From the NCBI GenBank assembly GCA_020746995.1, contig JAGPXD010000001.1, positions 4,960,001 to 5,024,000 on the forward strand: 64,000 bases of DNA. Reading direction: 5' to 3'. Both the position numbers and the translations under genes were made by a program. The notes below the pieces were generated by a model, which worked only from the letters and a program-made list of their open reading frames with translations, did no database searches and was not told where the DNA came from. This document shows positions 1 through 12,456 of this stretch, piece after piece (the first letter of the stretch is position 1; every line of letters starts with the position of its first letter). The DNA is from Plectosphaerella cucumerina (lineage: Eukaryota > Ascomycota > Sordariomycetes > Glomerellales > Plectosphaerellaceae).

Positions 1-1
1 C

Positions 2-136
2 CATCGCGTGCGGGCTTCGGGAGAAGAAGCTGGGGCTGATGATGAGCCGTTCAAGTTCGACTTGCCCTGTTTGCATTTGGCGCCGCTCGCGACCGTCGGT
101 ACTGGATCGAACAGCGGCACGTGGGGGTCGGCCTAG
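2..136 (+). CDS. C-terminal end of an unidentified protein (partial, left edge)
   Basis: The frame beginning at base 2 is open from the window edge to a TAG at 134-136, giving 44 residues that end in ...NSGTWGSA. The other two forward frames are interrupted or less protein-like. I do not recognise the protein. It could be the last exon of a gene lying to the left, or chance, since 135 open bases prove little. The call rests only on the open frame and mixed, non-repetitive composition. Confidence 0.3.
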   Translation, partial: HRVRASGEEAGADDEPFKFDLPCLHLAPLATVGTGSNSGTWGSA

Positions 137-732
137 CGCTGATTGACGGCAGGGTTCAGCTCCACAGCGCCACCTCACCCGACTCCTTCGGCGGGAAGGA
201 ACAGCCCGGCAGGGCGGTACAAGCACGACGTCACTGTTTATGCCCTGGGGCCGGGTACCTCCACTTGCCAGTGGGATCCTGGCGCTGACGCTGACGCCGG
301 TGGGGGCTGGCAGCGTCAGTGGGCGGGCCGGGCGACGATGTGGGCAACTGACGTGCAAGTGCTTGGCCTTGACGTTCGCGTTTTCCCCCATTCCCCGGCC
401 GTGGTCACGGCACGCCCGGAACTGGGTTTCCCTTTTCCCTGGCGTGTCCCTGGTTTCTCAGTAATAACTTGCACCCTTTTGCTTCTTTCAAAAAGTTACT
501 CATGTCTCACCCAGCTCATATTTCTTCCCTCCCTGGCCGATGACTTATTTCCCCTGCCGCCTTCAGCATCTCCCCTTTTCGTGTGCCCGGCATTCCTCGC
601 CCTCACTGTGTGCTTGCGGCACGCCCGGAACCAAGTCCGCCTGATTTATAACAACAGCACGCGACCACTGTCATCCTTCTTCTTCACCATTTTCTCTGGT
701 GCAACTTTCCGTTCTCCAGTGTCATCGCCAAG
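137..732. other. Intergenic / promoter of the alpha/beta hydrolase
   Basis: No supported gene. The last 250 bases before the ATG at 733 are pyrimidine-rich on the plus strand, which is usual for a fungal core promoter and leader. A 241-codon open frame crossing 143-868 has no family resemblance and overlaps the real start out of frame. Confidence 0.5.
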
Positions 733-2143
733 ATGCCCCAGTCAGTTCAGAACACGACCCCTGAGGTCATATACGCACCAGACACTGCCGCGCAAGTTGG
801 CAACTTCCAAGCCAAGCCGTCACCACTCACCATTGCCGCGGATATCCTGTCGAGAATGCTCACAGTGACGGTGGCACCAAGGGACGTGGCTCTTGTATCC
901 ACGACGGTCATCACAACCTTGTCTGTCTTCTTCTTTTTGCGATATGTGCTGTATCCCAAGTGGAGGAAGGTCATCCCAAGCCCCATGAGGGCGTCGTTCC
1001 CCAAAGTGTCCCCAGAGTCCCTGGCCAAACAGGTCTACCACCCTGAAGTCCTTCCAGGCGCGAGGGATGTCAAGACTCCGGTATGTACCTCGCTAACGTT
1101 TGTGGGTGCCCGGCTGCGCAGTATTCTGACGACTTCGGTAGTACGGCACCATCAGAGTCTACGAGTTCGGCAACCAGAACGGCCCCAAGGTCCTCATGAT
1201 CCACGGAATCTCGACGCCCTGCATCACGCTTGCCCCCTTGGCCGAATCTCTTGCCGCCCGGGGCTGCCGCGTCATGGTGCTCGATCTCTTCGGCCGCGGC
1301 TTCTCCGATGGCGTTGGTGATCTGCCCCACGACGAACGGCTCTACACCACCAACATCCTCCTGGCTCTGGCTTCCTCGCCCCTCCCCTGGACTGGCGACC
1401 GCGCCTTCAAGCTCATCGGTTACTCGCTGGGTGGCGCGCTGGCAGCATCTTTTGCCACGACCTTCCCGAATCTCATCGACTCGCTCGTTCTTCTGGCCCC
1501 CGCTGGTCTCATCCGTGCCGCCGACTTTGGCGTGATGGCTCGCGTCATGTTCCGTTCCGGCCTCGTCCCTGAGCGCATCCTCGCCATGGCCACCAAGAAG
1601 AGACTGCAGCGCCCCATAGCTGCCACTACCAAACCCCGCGCCAGGCCGTCCCTGAAGCAGGAGACCTCTGCAACTGAACAGATCGCCGAGGTGGCCATTT
1701 CAGAGACCTCAGCCGCCGAGGTCCCGCCACAGGAGACGCCCCTCGAAATTCGCGTCGATGAATACGTCCGCTGGATGGTCACTCACCATGCCGGCTTCGT
1801 CCCGGCTTTCATGAGCTGCATCCGCCACGCGCCCCTGACCGATCAACACCCGACGTGGGAGACCCTGGGACAAGTCATGGGAGCTGGTAGGGTGGCCGTG
1901 CTCCTGGGTGAGAAGGACGAAATCATCGACTGGTGTGACTACGAGAGGGATGGCCTGCCCCTGCTCGGCGGCCGCGAGCGAGTGCACTGGAAGGTGCTGG
2001 GTGGAAGCCACGACTTTGTGATGACGCACGTTGATGATATTCTGCGTGAGATGAAGACTGCTTGGAGTATGGGTGGCACTGAGCACGATGGTCGATGCCG
2101 GCATCTGAAGGGTCGCTCATCTGCGGCGAACCTGTCAGCATGA
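733..2143 (+). CDS. Membrane-anchored alpha/beta hydrolase
   Basis: Two exons, 733-1080 and 1142-2143, give 449 residues. The 61-nt intron starts GTATGT, has a CTGAC branch site and ends TAG. Residues about 53-75 form a hydrophobic segment (ends FFFLRYVLYP), probably an N-terminal membrane anchor. The fold follows: the HG strand/oxyanion motif (LMIHGIST), the nucleophile elbow GYSLGG with Ser about 211, and a late His in GGSHDFV (about 405) as the likely triad histidine. A charged Ala/Thr/Glu-rich insert of roughly 50 residues sits in the cap region. The family is serine hydrolases; substrate cannot be told. The gene is convergent with the TspO gene. Confidence 0.85.
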
Positions 2144-2405
2144 CGGAGGAGGTGTAGGCTATCTGTGAATTTAGGCGCATGAACGGACACGGGGTGTACT
2201 AGGCGTTGTTGACAAAATCCGAGTCCCTATCTGATAATTCTGTAGCTGTAGCTTGCCATACAGTTTTGACCTACATTCCACGCAGTAGTCAAGTGACCAG
2301 AGTAAAGTATGCTTGCTTCGTGGCAGGGTATTTGTCTGTTGATTTCATTTGAGGTAGCTACAGCCTATAGAGTCGTGGGAATTCGAGCATGTACTGAATC
2401 CAGGC

Positions 2406-3093
2406 TCACAGAGCCTTGCCCTTGGGTGCGGACTTGGGCTTGTCCGAGAGATCCCAGCCGTTGAGGTAGCCAGCGCCGGCGCAGAGGTAGGTCGCGAAGC
2501 TCAGCCAGCACAGGTACGGGATCTGCAGCAGACCCGTGGTACGGTCAACCTGGCCCCAGGTGTAGGCGAGGTAGCTGTTGAGTCCGAGAAGGGTTGCAAT
2601 GTCGGCCACAGCCAGGACGGGGCGGTTGAGGACAAAGAACAGCGGGGTCCAGGCGAGGTTGAGACCGAGCTGAATGGTGTAGATCATGGCTCCGTGCCTC
2701 GTCAGGTCAGCTTGCGCAGCGGTGGCGCCGGGGGAGAGACCGATGCGCACAGAGCGCCATGCCGCGTATCCCATCAATCTGTGATTGCGTCGCAGGTTAG
2801 AAGAAGTTAAGGTTGGGTGATGCTTCATGAGACTTGCCCATAAAGGATGGTCCAGACGGGCCCGAACACCTGAGGAGGAGGGTTGAAGGGAGGGTTCTTA
2901 ATGCGCTCATAAGTCTGGCGAGTTTCTACAAAGTGTGTAAGCCGCGAGTCTAGACAGGATGACGCGGAGGAATTGACTGACTCGTTGCGCTATAACCAAC
3001 GGCGGTGCCCAGAGCGACAGGCAGGAGGATGGAGGAGGCAGGGTGGTCAAACACCGCCCGCGGAAGGGTAAGGGCGGGAATGAAGGTCGTCAT
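2406..3093 (-). CDS. TspO/MBR translocator-family protein
   Basis: Three exons on the minus strand, 3093-2982, 2925-2838 and 2778-2406, give 190 residues, the usual TspO length, with five predicted membrane helices. Family signatures are NPPFNPP and FGPVWTILYGLMGYAAW around residues 48-70, then NLAWTPLFF and IPYLCWLSFATYLCAGAG. TspO proteins bind tetrapyrroles and sterols in outer mitochondrial or ER membranes. The second intron (2837-2779) begins GCAAGT, not GT. This GC-AG junction is the only one that keeps frame and restores the conserved LYGLMGY. Intron 1 (2981-2926) is GTCAGT..TAG. Confidence 0.88.
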
Positions 3094-4241
3094 GTTGCTG
3101 GACTCTACGTTGTCTGATGGATCGCCGAACTAACCGGCCGGTTTCGTGTGCGCGATGAGACTGGCGGGAGAGTATGGTGCGGTGCGAACGCGTCAGTTGA
3201 GGAGGATGAGAGGTTGAGGTTCACGATCTCTGGGGTGATTGGCGCTGCGAGGTACGATGACGTAGATAAACCGTGCCGAGGCTTCCATTCCGCCGACTGT
3301 CCACACCCGGCACCCCTGAGAAGCGCAGGTTGGCTTATCTGTTCCCACTGACTATGGCTTCCCGAGCTTGACTTACTAGAGGACCTTTCCCCAGACTCCC
3401 TATGGAAATTTTGCAAGTCGCAGGATTCAGAATCCGACACAGCTTCCGTCACCTCGTCGGCATGGCATGTTGCTCATCGCGGCAGCTCATCAGCCCACCG
3501 GTGGATCTGACCTGGAGCTACCACTTAACCGATATGCAGATAAACGCATCCCAGGGGCGCTAACCCCGTCCTGGAGAACGCGTCCCCACTCTGCGACGCC
3601 GGAACTCCCTGCTACCCTCGCCCATTGCCGGTCTCCCGCGACGCAGCTTCTCGCAACTCCAACCACCCTGCATCTTCAATTCTCCATGCACGCAGCACCC
3701 GCGCGTCGCCGATGCAGGACGACGACTACGCGTGCAGCTTCATTGTTCAGGCATTGACCTGACGCCTCAGAATACTGTTCGTTGGCTCTTCCTCTATTGT
3801 CTCTTCCAATCTCCCCCCGACTTCCTTCCCCAACGGCCTAGCATGCCGACTGCTTGTCTCGTCGTCTTCTGACCTCCACCCGCCGCGTCGCAAACACTCC
3901 CATCCAACTTCCTTCTATCCCGCCCCCCTCTCCCATCATCTTGTCAGCCCGAACCGGCTTCTACTCCCCCGTCACATTCTCTTCCCAATCAGGAGCCATC
4001 TTTCCGTGCAATCTCGGCTCCCCGTTTGCTACCTTCATCTCTCCCGTTGCTCCAAACCCCAGTCGTTGCCAGAATGTTTTCTCTAACCGCAATCATCCTG
4101 CCAAACAACAGGTCGCCCCGCATCACTTGTGTTGCAACGTGCGCCGACATCACTTAAGGCACTCGCTGGCATTGTGCTCCCTCAGAGCCATTGTCCCGAA
4201 CAATTCTCAATCCACCCAGCAACACTGCCGACACGAGCAAG
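3094..4241. promoter_or_regulatory. Divergent promoter region, TspO / SERRATE-ARS2
   Basis: About 1.15 kb between two genes transcribed away from each other. The right half (about 3740-4240) is strongly pyrimidine-rich on the plus strand and is probably promoter and leader of the SERRATE/ARS2 gene. The open frames here (for example 3854-4321) have no protein-like features. Confidence 0.55.
3132..3143. promoter_or_regulatory. 12-bp perfect palindrome AACCGGCCGGTT
   Basis: A perfect inverted repeat 39 bases upstream of the TspO start codon. It holds CCGG/CCGG halves of the kind bound by dimeric Zn2Cys6 factors. The function is guessed from position and symmetry only. Confidence 0.3.
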
Positions 4242-7009
4242 ATGGACTCTTACTCATCCTCGTATCGCGACTCGGCCCGCTCGCCGACCGACAGGGCCTA
4301 TGTCAAGACCGAACGTTCTGACAGCTTCTATCGTGGCAGGTCGCCTGGTACGTTGCATTCCTGGAGATGACGTCGCGATCCCTACCAGCCCAAGCTATCT
4401 TCGTCGACCTTGCTTCACTTTTCTCCTGGCTTACACCCACTTCTGCAGGTTTCGAGCGCTCCCACCGAGAGCGACGCCGATCCCGCTCCCCCGCCGGTGG
4501 CATTGATCGATACGAACCTCAAAGAAACCGCGAGCGAGACGACTACGTCGGCGGCAGGGACCGAGACGACCGTCGAGACCGCCGCGAGAGATCCCCTCCT
4601 GCCAACATCGATCGCTATGTTCCCGGTCAGGATGGTGGCGGCCCGCCACCTCCCGCCTCCAACCCCCTCCTCGATCCCGTCAAGCTTCCCTACCAGGTCG
4701 GGTTCTCCTACTTTGGCGAATGGTGGCGCATGAACGAGAGAATCAAGGACGAAAAGGAGCGCCAGCGGACGGGTCGCCGACGCGAACCCGAGCGCCGTGG
4801 TCCTCTGAGCCAGGAGGATCGTGATAAGGAGAAGGCAAAGATTCAGGCTGCCTACGATTCTTACAAGGAGGAGCTGCAGGCGAAGATGGCACGCACCTTC
4901 GTCAGCGACCACAAGAAGGAACAGTGGTTCAAGGAGAGATACGTGCCTGCAATTCGGGACGGGTTCCGAGCGCAGCTCAATGAGTTCCGCCGCGGCACGT
5001 ACAGCCAGTGGGAGCAGGACCTCGAGGCCGGTACCTTTGATGAGTTCTCTCTCGAGGGCCTGCCGAAGAGCGAGTCCAACGGTCAGGGCGGCATCGTCGA
5101 GAAGGAGGAGGGCGAGGCCACGGCCGCTAACGAGATTCTGGGTGTCGGCGATCTTGTGCCCACCAACGGTGCCGACATTCGCGACGACAACCTATACCAA
5201 CCGACGCTTCTGTTCAAGACGATCGCCCCACACGTCAGCCGTGCAAACCTGGAGGCCTTTTGCAGGGAGCACCTAGGCGAGGAGGAGGGCGGTTTCAAAT
5301 GGCTCTCTCTGTCAGACCCCAACCCCAGCAAACGATACCACCGCATCGGCTGGGTGATGCTTCACCCGTCATCGGAAACGGCCTTGGCGGCCCCAGAGCG
5401 GTCTGAGAACGGCGAGGATGGCGAGATGGGAGAGACGACGGGCGCTGTCTTGTCTACTGCAGACAAGGCACTTGATGCGATCAACGGCAAGACCGTCAAG
5501 GACGAGGTACGCGGCGACTTTGTCTGCCACGTCGGCGTTCACAACCCACCACATGCCCCGCGCAAGAAGGCTCTCTGGGACCTCTTTTCTGCCCCAGAGC
5601 GAGTGGAGAAGGATCTCACTTTGGTCCAGCGTCTTGTCAACCGCTTCGAGGAGGACTTTGGATCCGACTTCAACGCCATCCTCAAGATCGAGGAGAGGGT
5701 TGATGACCTCAAAAACGCCGGTCGCCTGCAACCCGCGGTGCAGCCAACATCAAAGAAGGTGAAGAGGGAGCGCAACGCCGGCGTGGAGGAAGGCATGGAC
5801 GACGCGGAGCAGGCAGTGGACGAGGACGACGACGAGGGCGCCATCGATGACGAGGAGGACGATGAAGTTGACGACGAAGAGCTGCTGGTCAAGAAGAAGC
5901 AGCTGGATCTCCTGGTCGAGTACCTCCGCCGCGTCTTCAGCTTCTGCTTCTACTGCGTCTTCGAGAGCGACTCGGTCCACGAACTCACGCGCAAGTGCCC
6001 TGGCGGACATCTGCGCCGCCCCAGAAGCACGCTCAGCACTGCCGCCAAGGCTATCGCGAAGGCCAGCGCTCTCGGCGAGCCATTCCCAGGTCGGAAGCGT
6101 GGCGAGCCCGACGAAGATGGCGAGGTCGCCGATGGTGAGAAGAAGTTCCGGGGCACGACCGGTAAGGCCGAACAGCAGCTCCTGCGCGCCTTCAACTGGG
6201 TCAAGACCTTTGAGGACAAGGTGAACCAGATCCTCGACCCCAGCTCGGCAGATCTGCGCAAGCTGGGCGGCAGGCCGATCGATGAGGCTCTGGAGGAGGA
6301 GCTCATCAAGTACATGAAGCAGGAGGATGAGCACAAGTTCCGATGCAAGGTTCCGGAGTGCACCAAGCTCTTCAAGGAGGAGCACTTCTGGAGGAAGCAC
6401 GTGGAGAAGCGTCATCCCGAGTGGTTGGACTCCGTCAAGGAAGAGGTATGTCGCCCTTGCTGATCTGAAAAGGAATGTCGATGCTGACCAGATACACAGT
6501 TCGAGCTGATCAACGCTTATGTGCTGGACCCATCCCACATTGCGCCCTCTCGCACGGATGCCAACTCCAATGGGCACTTCCCTCCTTCCAACGGCCAGTC
6601 AGCGGCCGGTACACCTCGGGGCTTCAACCTCAGTACCTTCAGCATGGGTGGCATGATGCCCATGCCCGGATTCCCAATGCCCCCCGGCGGCTTCCCTCCG
6701 TTCATGGCCGGAGGCGGCCCGGCGCCGGGCTGGAGCGGCGGGGACCGTGACGGTCCCGGTCCCATTCGCCGCGGCGGCTTGGCAAGCCGGGGCAACTACC
6801 GAAGCGGTCCGTATGATCGCCGGCCCAATCCGCGCTGGGAGGGCGGCGCAGGCGGTGGACGAAGCCGAGGAGGTGCTGGCAAGTGGGGTGACGGCGCGGC
6901 GGGTGGCGCGGCCGTTGGACCGCGAGAGGCGACGCAAGGACGAAGCCTCAAGAGCTACGAAGACCTGGACCACGTTGCCAGCGGTGGAGGCGGCGAGTTG
7001 AACTATTAG
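4242..7009 (+). CDS. ARS2: SERRATE/ARS2 family RNA-processing protein
   Basis: Exons 4242-4347, 4449-6445 and 6500-7009 give 870 residues. The start is the ATG followed by DSYSSSYRDSARS, an Arg/Ser-rich head typical of ARS2. Next come a charged helical region (the ARS2 N-terminal domain, from LPYQVGFSYFGEWWR), a very acidic linker near residue 500, and a C2H2-type finger near residue 670 (C-x4-C ... HFWRKHVEKRH). The tail is Gly/Pro/Met-rich with RGG-like repeats. ARS2 (Pir2 in fission yeast) links the nuclear cap-binding complex to RNA decay and silencing. The 101-nt first intron follows the phase-1 codon at residue 36. Confidence 0.9.
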
Positions 7010-8380
7010 AAGATTTGACGGAGCCGAAGCGCACCGAGGCATGCTTAGGATGGCACTGGCGTGCCAGAGGGGCCAGTCGCATAGCGACGCACGGAGTCGG
7101 TGTATTTCATTGCCCAGGCCGAGGGATCTGTATTGCTTTTGGGGGAGGGCGCAGACTGTACTATCAAACGCACGTTGCAGTTAGGAAGGGAAAAAGATAA
7201 CCATTGTAACATGAGCCAGCCAGAACTCGACGTCCCTCATGGCAGTGCGGTGTATGTTGTAAGCGAGTAGGTAGTGGTGATGACGCACGTAGGGCTGATG
7301 TGGCACGCCGTCTCCGATGCCCTGCGGCTGAAGTTTACCACTGACACGGAAGCCTGGAGATGTCTGATGTTCCCAGGCAACCGTTGGGAAGGGTCAGTGT
7401 CACAGGCGGCCCTAGCACGGGACCCTTGGCGGCAGCTAGTCCTGGTCTAGGACCGGGGGCGGAAGGCATTTGCAGTGACGAGTCTGCGCTTGTCCGAATT
7501 GGGTGTGTACAAGTGGTGCATGGCGAGCGGCGGAGAAACGTACGAATGACGCCCTCATATGTCGCCGACTCGCCCGCGGACTTTCAAGGGCCCAGGCACG
7601 GAAGCTTGCGAAGCCAGCCCCGCCATCTGCCATTTGCGATGCGGCGGGACGGGACAGCGGAGCACGATGCTGATCCCTGTTGAAGGGTCTTGAGAGAAAG
7701 TGTCCGCCTCGGTATCGCACCGGTCCCTTGACTCCCTTCCCAAGAAACGGGATCAGACACGCGAGATGCATGGTGGGCCCCTGAACCGTAAGCCTGGTGG
7801 GCCATGGAGCACATCTGGCCAATCTGAGGTGTTGCTTCGGGGTCGGAGTGAACCCGAATCTCCATATTAATTCGCAATGAAGGCCTTTTGATTGGTGTCT
7901 CGTTCATGCACGGGTCGTACATTTACTGTTAAGGTTGTGAGGGGACTTGGCGGGCTCCACTGCTCGTACTTCGCATTTTAAGAAGGTACGACTGGGGGAC
8001 GTGGAGTTGGTAGTCGCGTAGCTCCACCGTGCTCGCGATGATGCAGAGCGTGTGTGATTTGAATCATCTCGAGGGGGGCGCGGCCTGTTTCTTCCTTCAT
8101 TTGTAGTCCGCGGATTAAAAGATGACCGGTAGCGCCATGTTTTCTCTTGCGATGGTATCTGCCTAGACTTGAACATACCGTGGCATTGGACAACCCCCCC
8201 CCCCCTTTATTCTCTTCGTCCGCTCCTTGAAAACGCCTCCCGCCTGACGACCACTAGCCGAGCGTCACGGGTCATTTTCCAGCTGTGTATTGCAGCACCA
8301 CCTACACCAAACAACAACAAAACAACACCATCGCACATTCGAATCTGTTGGACTTCGACTTGACGTCTCACGCTGCCAAT
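7010..8380. other. 3' region of ARS2 and promoter/leader of the ABC transporter
   Basis: 1.37 kb without a supported gene. The right 200 bases form a leader ending in an A/C-rich stretch just before the ATG. It contains a run of 12 C at 8194-8205. Short open frames on both strands have no recognisable features. Confidence 0.5.
8194..8205. repeat. Poly-C tract, 12 bases
   Basis: Uninterrupted C run about 180 bases upstream of the ABC-transporter start, within its likely promoter or leader. Length may be unstable or mis-sequenced. Confidence 0.8.
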
Positions 8381-11300
8381 ATGGCTGTCGACGATAAGAC
8401 GCAAGGGCCCCTCGTTGGCGAGAAGCATGATGGCCCGCCATCGTCTTCCTCCGAGGTGGACAACAACACAAAAGAAGAGGCCCCCAAGGTCAAGGCTCGA
8501 CCCGAGCGCGAGCCCAACTTCAAAGACTACGTCCGAGTCTTCACATATGCGACGAAATGGGACATCGTCGTCTACGTCCTCGCCTCCATCGCCTCCATCG
8601 GCGCTGGTACCACCATGCCCTTGATGAACGTTGTCTTCGGCCGCCTTGTCGGAGAGTTCACCGACTTCTTCTCTTCGGCCCCAACTCCCGAATCGAGAGC
8701 CAGTTTCCAGAGCGCGCTTAACACGCTCGGTCTCTACATCATGGCGCTGTTCTTCGCACGACTGGCGCTCAACTACATCAACAAGTTCTGCTTCCGCATG
8801 ATCGGTATCCGGCTGTCGTCCGCGATACGCCTTCACTACCTCCGATCTCTCATGGCGCAGTCCATCCATGTCCTCGATTCGATGCCCCCAGGCTCGGCCG
8901 CCAGCACCATAACCGGCACCGCCAACGTCCTCCAGATCGGTATCTCTGAGAAGCTCGGTACCTTCATGGAGTTCAATGGAACCATCTGGTGCGCCATCAT
9001 CGTGGCATTTACCTGGGCTTGGAAGTTGACCCTGGTTACATCCTCCGTCATCGTCTTCCTCTTGCTCGTCATCGGAACCCTTCTGCCATTCATTATCAAA
9101 GGCACCTCCGAGGCGGCCAAGGCCGAGGCAAAGGCCACCGGTGTGGCCAGCGAAGCCTTCAGTGGTATCCGCATGTTGACTGCCTGTGGCGCCGAGGATC
9201 GCATCACTTCTCGGTATGCCAAATGGGTGTTGTCGGCCAGAGCCACGAGCCAGAAGACTGCTCCTCTGCTTGCTCTGCAGTTTTGTCTCATCTTCTTTGG
9301 CCTCTTCGCCGCCTTCGGTCTCGCTTTCTGGTTTGGTGCCCAGCAACTCCTCTCTGGGGAGTACACAAACCCAGGCACCATCATCGTCGTTCTGATGTCG
9401 GTCATGATGGTTGTCATCTCGTTGGAACGTATCGCCACCCCCCTCATCGCTATCAGCAAGGCCATGATTGCCGCCTGCGAGTTCTTCACCGTCATCGACG
9501 CACCGGCGCCCAAATCTGGCCACCTGAAGGGCCCCGAAGTCTCCGCCACCCAAGATATCGTGCTCAAGGGCGTCACTTTTGCCTACCCCAGCCGCCCTCA
9601 CGTCAAGGTTCTTGACAACTTGGACCTCACCATCGAAGCCGGCAAGAACACGGCCATCGTGGGGCCTTCGGGCTCTGGTAAGAGTACCGTTGTCGGTCTC
9701 GTCGAGAGATGGTACTCCCTCCACCAGCAGCACGTCATCGAGAAGGCTATCGAGAAGGACATGATGAAGGAAGCGCAGAAGAAGAAGAACAAGAAGAAGG
9801 GCATCGTCGACAGTGACGATGATGAGCCGCGACCATCCCCCGAGGAGACCGGCCCTGCCATTGAACTGTCCGGCACCATCTCTACCGGCGGCCACAACCT
9901 GGACGACATTGACCTCAAGTGGTGGCGGTCCCAGATCGGTCTCGTGCAGCAGGAACCATTCCTGTTCAACGATACAATCTTCAAGAACGTTGCCTATGGA
10001 CTTATCGGCAGTCCTTGGGAGAACGAAACCGAGGAGAAGAAGCGGGAGCTCGTCAAGGAGGCTTGTCAGGAGTCCTTTGCGGACGAGTTCATCGATCGTC
10101 TGCCAGACGTGAGTTCCCCCTGGATGCATATCACATCACATCTGTACTGACTTGGACGCGCAGGGGTATGATACGCAGGTCGGTGACAGTGGCGCCAAAC
10201 TATCAGGCGGTCAGCGACAGCGCATTGCCATCGCTCGCAGTATTGTCCGAAAGCCCAAAATTGTCATCCTCGACGAGGCCACCAGCGCCATTGACGTTCG
10301 TGGCGAGAAGATTGTGCAGGCTGCTCTCGACAGGGTCGCCAAGAACCGGACTACCATCACCATCGCCCATCGCCTGTCAACAATCAAGAAGGCCGACCGC
10401 ATCGTCGTGCTGAAGAAGGGGCGCATCATGGAGTCCGGTACTCACGAGAGCCTTCTTGAGAACGAGACCGGCCTCTACCATGGCCTTGTCTATGCTCAGC
10501 AGCTGTCTCTCGGCGAGGCGACCGAAGCTGACATTGGCGAGCAAGAGGAAGACCTCGAGGCGGTGCTGAAGAGGGAGAAGAGCGCTGCCCAGTCCGTCGC
10601 AGAGTCGGCCGCTGTCAAGGGCGCGGCCGAAAAAAGGAACATCTTCATGAGCTTTGGAACGCTTCTGCGCGAGCAGAACGACAAGTGGCCCTTCTATGTC
10701 GGGATCATCCTGGCCTCCGCCTGCGTTGCTTCCGCGACGCCGATACAGGCGTGGCTCTTCGCTCAGGTCCTCTCCGTTTTCACCGACCTCAATGCCCCTG
10801 AGACGCGTGAGAACGCCGACTTTTGGTCGCTCATGTGGGTTGTTCTGGCCATCGGCGTGGGACTGAGCTACCTCGCCCATGGTTACATCGCCATCTACCT
10901 GCAACATCACATCAGCGCCATCTACAAGCAGCAGTACTTCCGCGCGATCCTCTACCAGAAGACATCCTTCTACGATGACGAGGAGAACTCTCATGGCACT
11001 TTGACTTCTCGCATCTCTGCGGATCCGAAGCAGTTGGAGGAACTCCTTGGTCTGAACATGGCCTTCCTCCTCTCTGCTATCTTCACAATCATCGGTTCCT
11101 TGGCGATCGCCTTTGCCTTCTCCTGGAGGCTGGCTATTGTCGGCATGTTCGTCACCATGCCTATCGGCCTGTTCTCGGGCTACTGGCGCTTCAAGTTCGA
11201 GCTCAGTTTCGAAGAGATGAACGCTGCCGTCTTCGCCGAGAGCTCCCAGTTCGCCGCCGAGGCGATTGGCGCGTTCAGGACCGTCTCTGCCCTGACCCTC

Positions 11301-12456
11301 GAGGACACGATCAACACCCGCTACAGTGGCCTGCTGAACGGCCACGTAAACGCGGCATTCAAGAAGGCCCGGTGGACGAGCTTGATCTTCGGATTCGCAG
11401 ACAGTGTCAACATCGGCTGCCAGGGTCTCATTTTCTGGTACGGTGGTCGCCTGCTCATCAACGGTCAAGTTGATTTCCTCGCCTTCTTCGTCTGCCTCAT
11501 GGCCGTCATCCAGGGCGCCGAGGCGGCCGGACAGGGTCTCAGCTTTGGCCCCAACGCGGCGCAGGCGACGGCGGCGGCGAACCGCATCATGAATATTCGT
11601 GACTCGAAGAACACGGACAATCACGATACGGCTGTGGCCATCCCCGACACTGAGGGCGGCGTCAAGATAGAGCTTCAGGGCGCGCACTTCAAGTACCCGA
11701 CGCGTAACGTTTCCGTGTTCAAGGGAATCGACATCACGGTCGAGAAGGGGCAGTTCGCCGCTCTTGTTGGCCCCTCGGGCTGTGGCAAGACGTCTATCAT
11801 CTCCCTGATGGAGCGGTTCTACGACCTCGACAAGGGTGCCATCCTCTGCAACGGCGTCAACATCTACGACCTCAACGTTTACGAATACCGCAAGAACCTC
11901 TCCCTCGTCGCTCAAGAACCCAACATGTTCCAAGGCACCCTCCGCGACAACATCCTTCTGGGTGTAGACCCCGAGACCATCACCGAGGAGCGTCTGCACG
12001 AGGTCTGCCGGGACGCGTCTATCCACGACTTCATCGTCTCGCTGCCAGATGGTTACAACACCGACATTGGCTCCAGGGGTGTCTCCCTCTCTGGTGGCCA
12101 GAAGCAGCGCGTGGCGATTGCTCGCGCGCTCATCCGTGATCCCAAGATCCTCCTCCTCGACGAGGCAACGTCCTCCCTAGACTCCGAGTCGGAGAAGCTC
12201 GTGCAGGCGGCCTTTGAGCGCGCCGGCAAGGGTCGCACCATGCTCGTGGTGGCGCACCGCCTTGCCACGGTGCAGAATGCCGACGTCATCTTCGTCTTGG
12301 GCGAGGGCAAGGTGCTGGAGAAGGGCAACCATGTGGAATTGCTGCAGAAGAAGGGCGTGTACTGGCACATGGTAAGGCAGCCTCCTCTTGCTTTCGCCGA
12401 TGAACGGATCGCTAACGCATTTCTCGCAGTGCCAAAGTCAAGCCCTCGATCGGTAG
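8381..12456 (+). CDS. Full-size ABCB (MDR/P-glycoprotein type) ABC transporter
   Basis: Exons 8381-10108, 10164-12371 and 12430-12456 give 1320 residues in a TMD-NBD-TMD-NBD layout. NBD1: Walker A GPSGSGKST near 428, LSGGQ near 589, Walker B VILDEATSAID near 605. NBD2: Walker A GPSGCGKTS near 1112, LSGGQ near 1218, LLLDEATSSLD near 1239. The last exon codes only CQSQALDR; skipping the splice would add a long non-family tail. The ATG at 8381 was chosen over an in-frame upstream ATG (8285) because the intervening 32 residues look like leader. NBD1 has a Lys-rich then Asp-rich insert between Walker A and the Q-loop. Likely a plasma-membrane or vacuolar drug/lipid exporter; it is 16 kb from the PKS, so membership in that cluster is unlikely. 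Confidence 0.93.

Noticed and set aside
143..868. 241-codon plus-strand open frame
   Set aside because: Overlaps the real hydrolase start out of frame, is Pro/Ser-rich without motifs, and crosses the likely promoter.
8207..10129. 640-codon minus-strand frame opposite the ABC transporter
   Set aside because: Gly/Asp/Val-rich antisense shadow of a GC-biased coding sequence; no domain.
10377..12026. 549-codon minus-strand frame opposite the second half of the ABC transporter
   Set aside because: Antisense shadow; no motifs.
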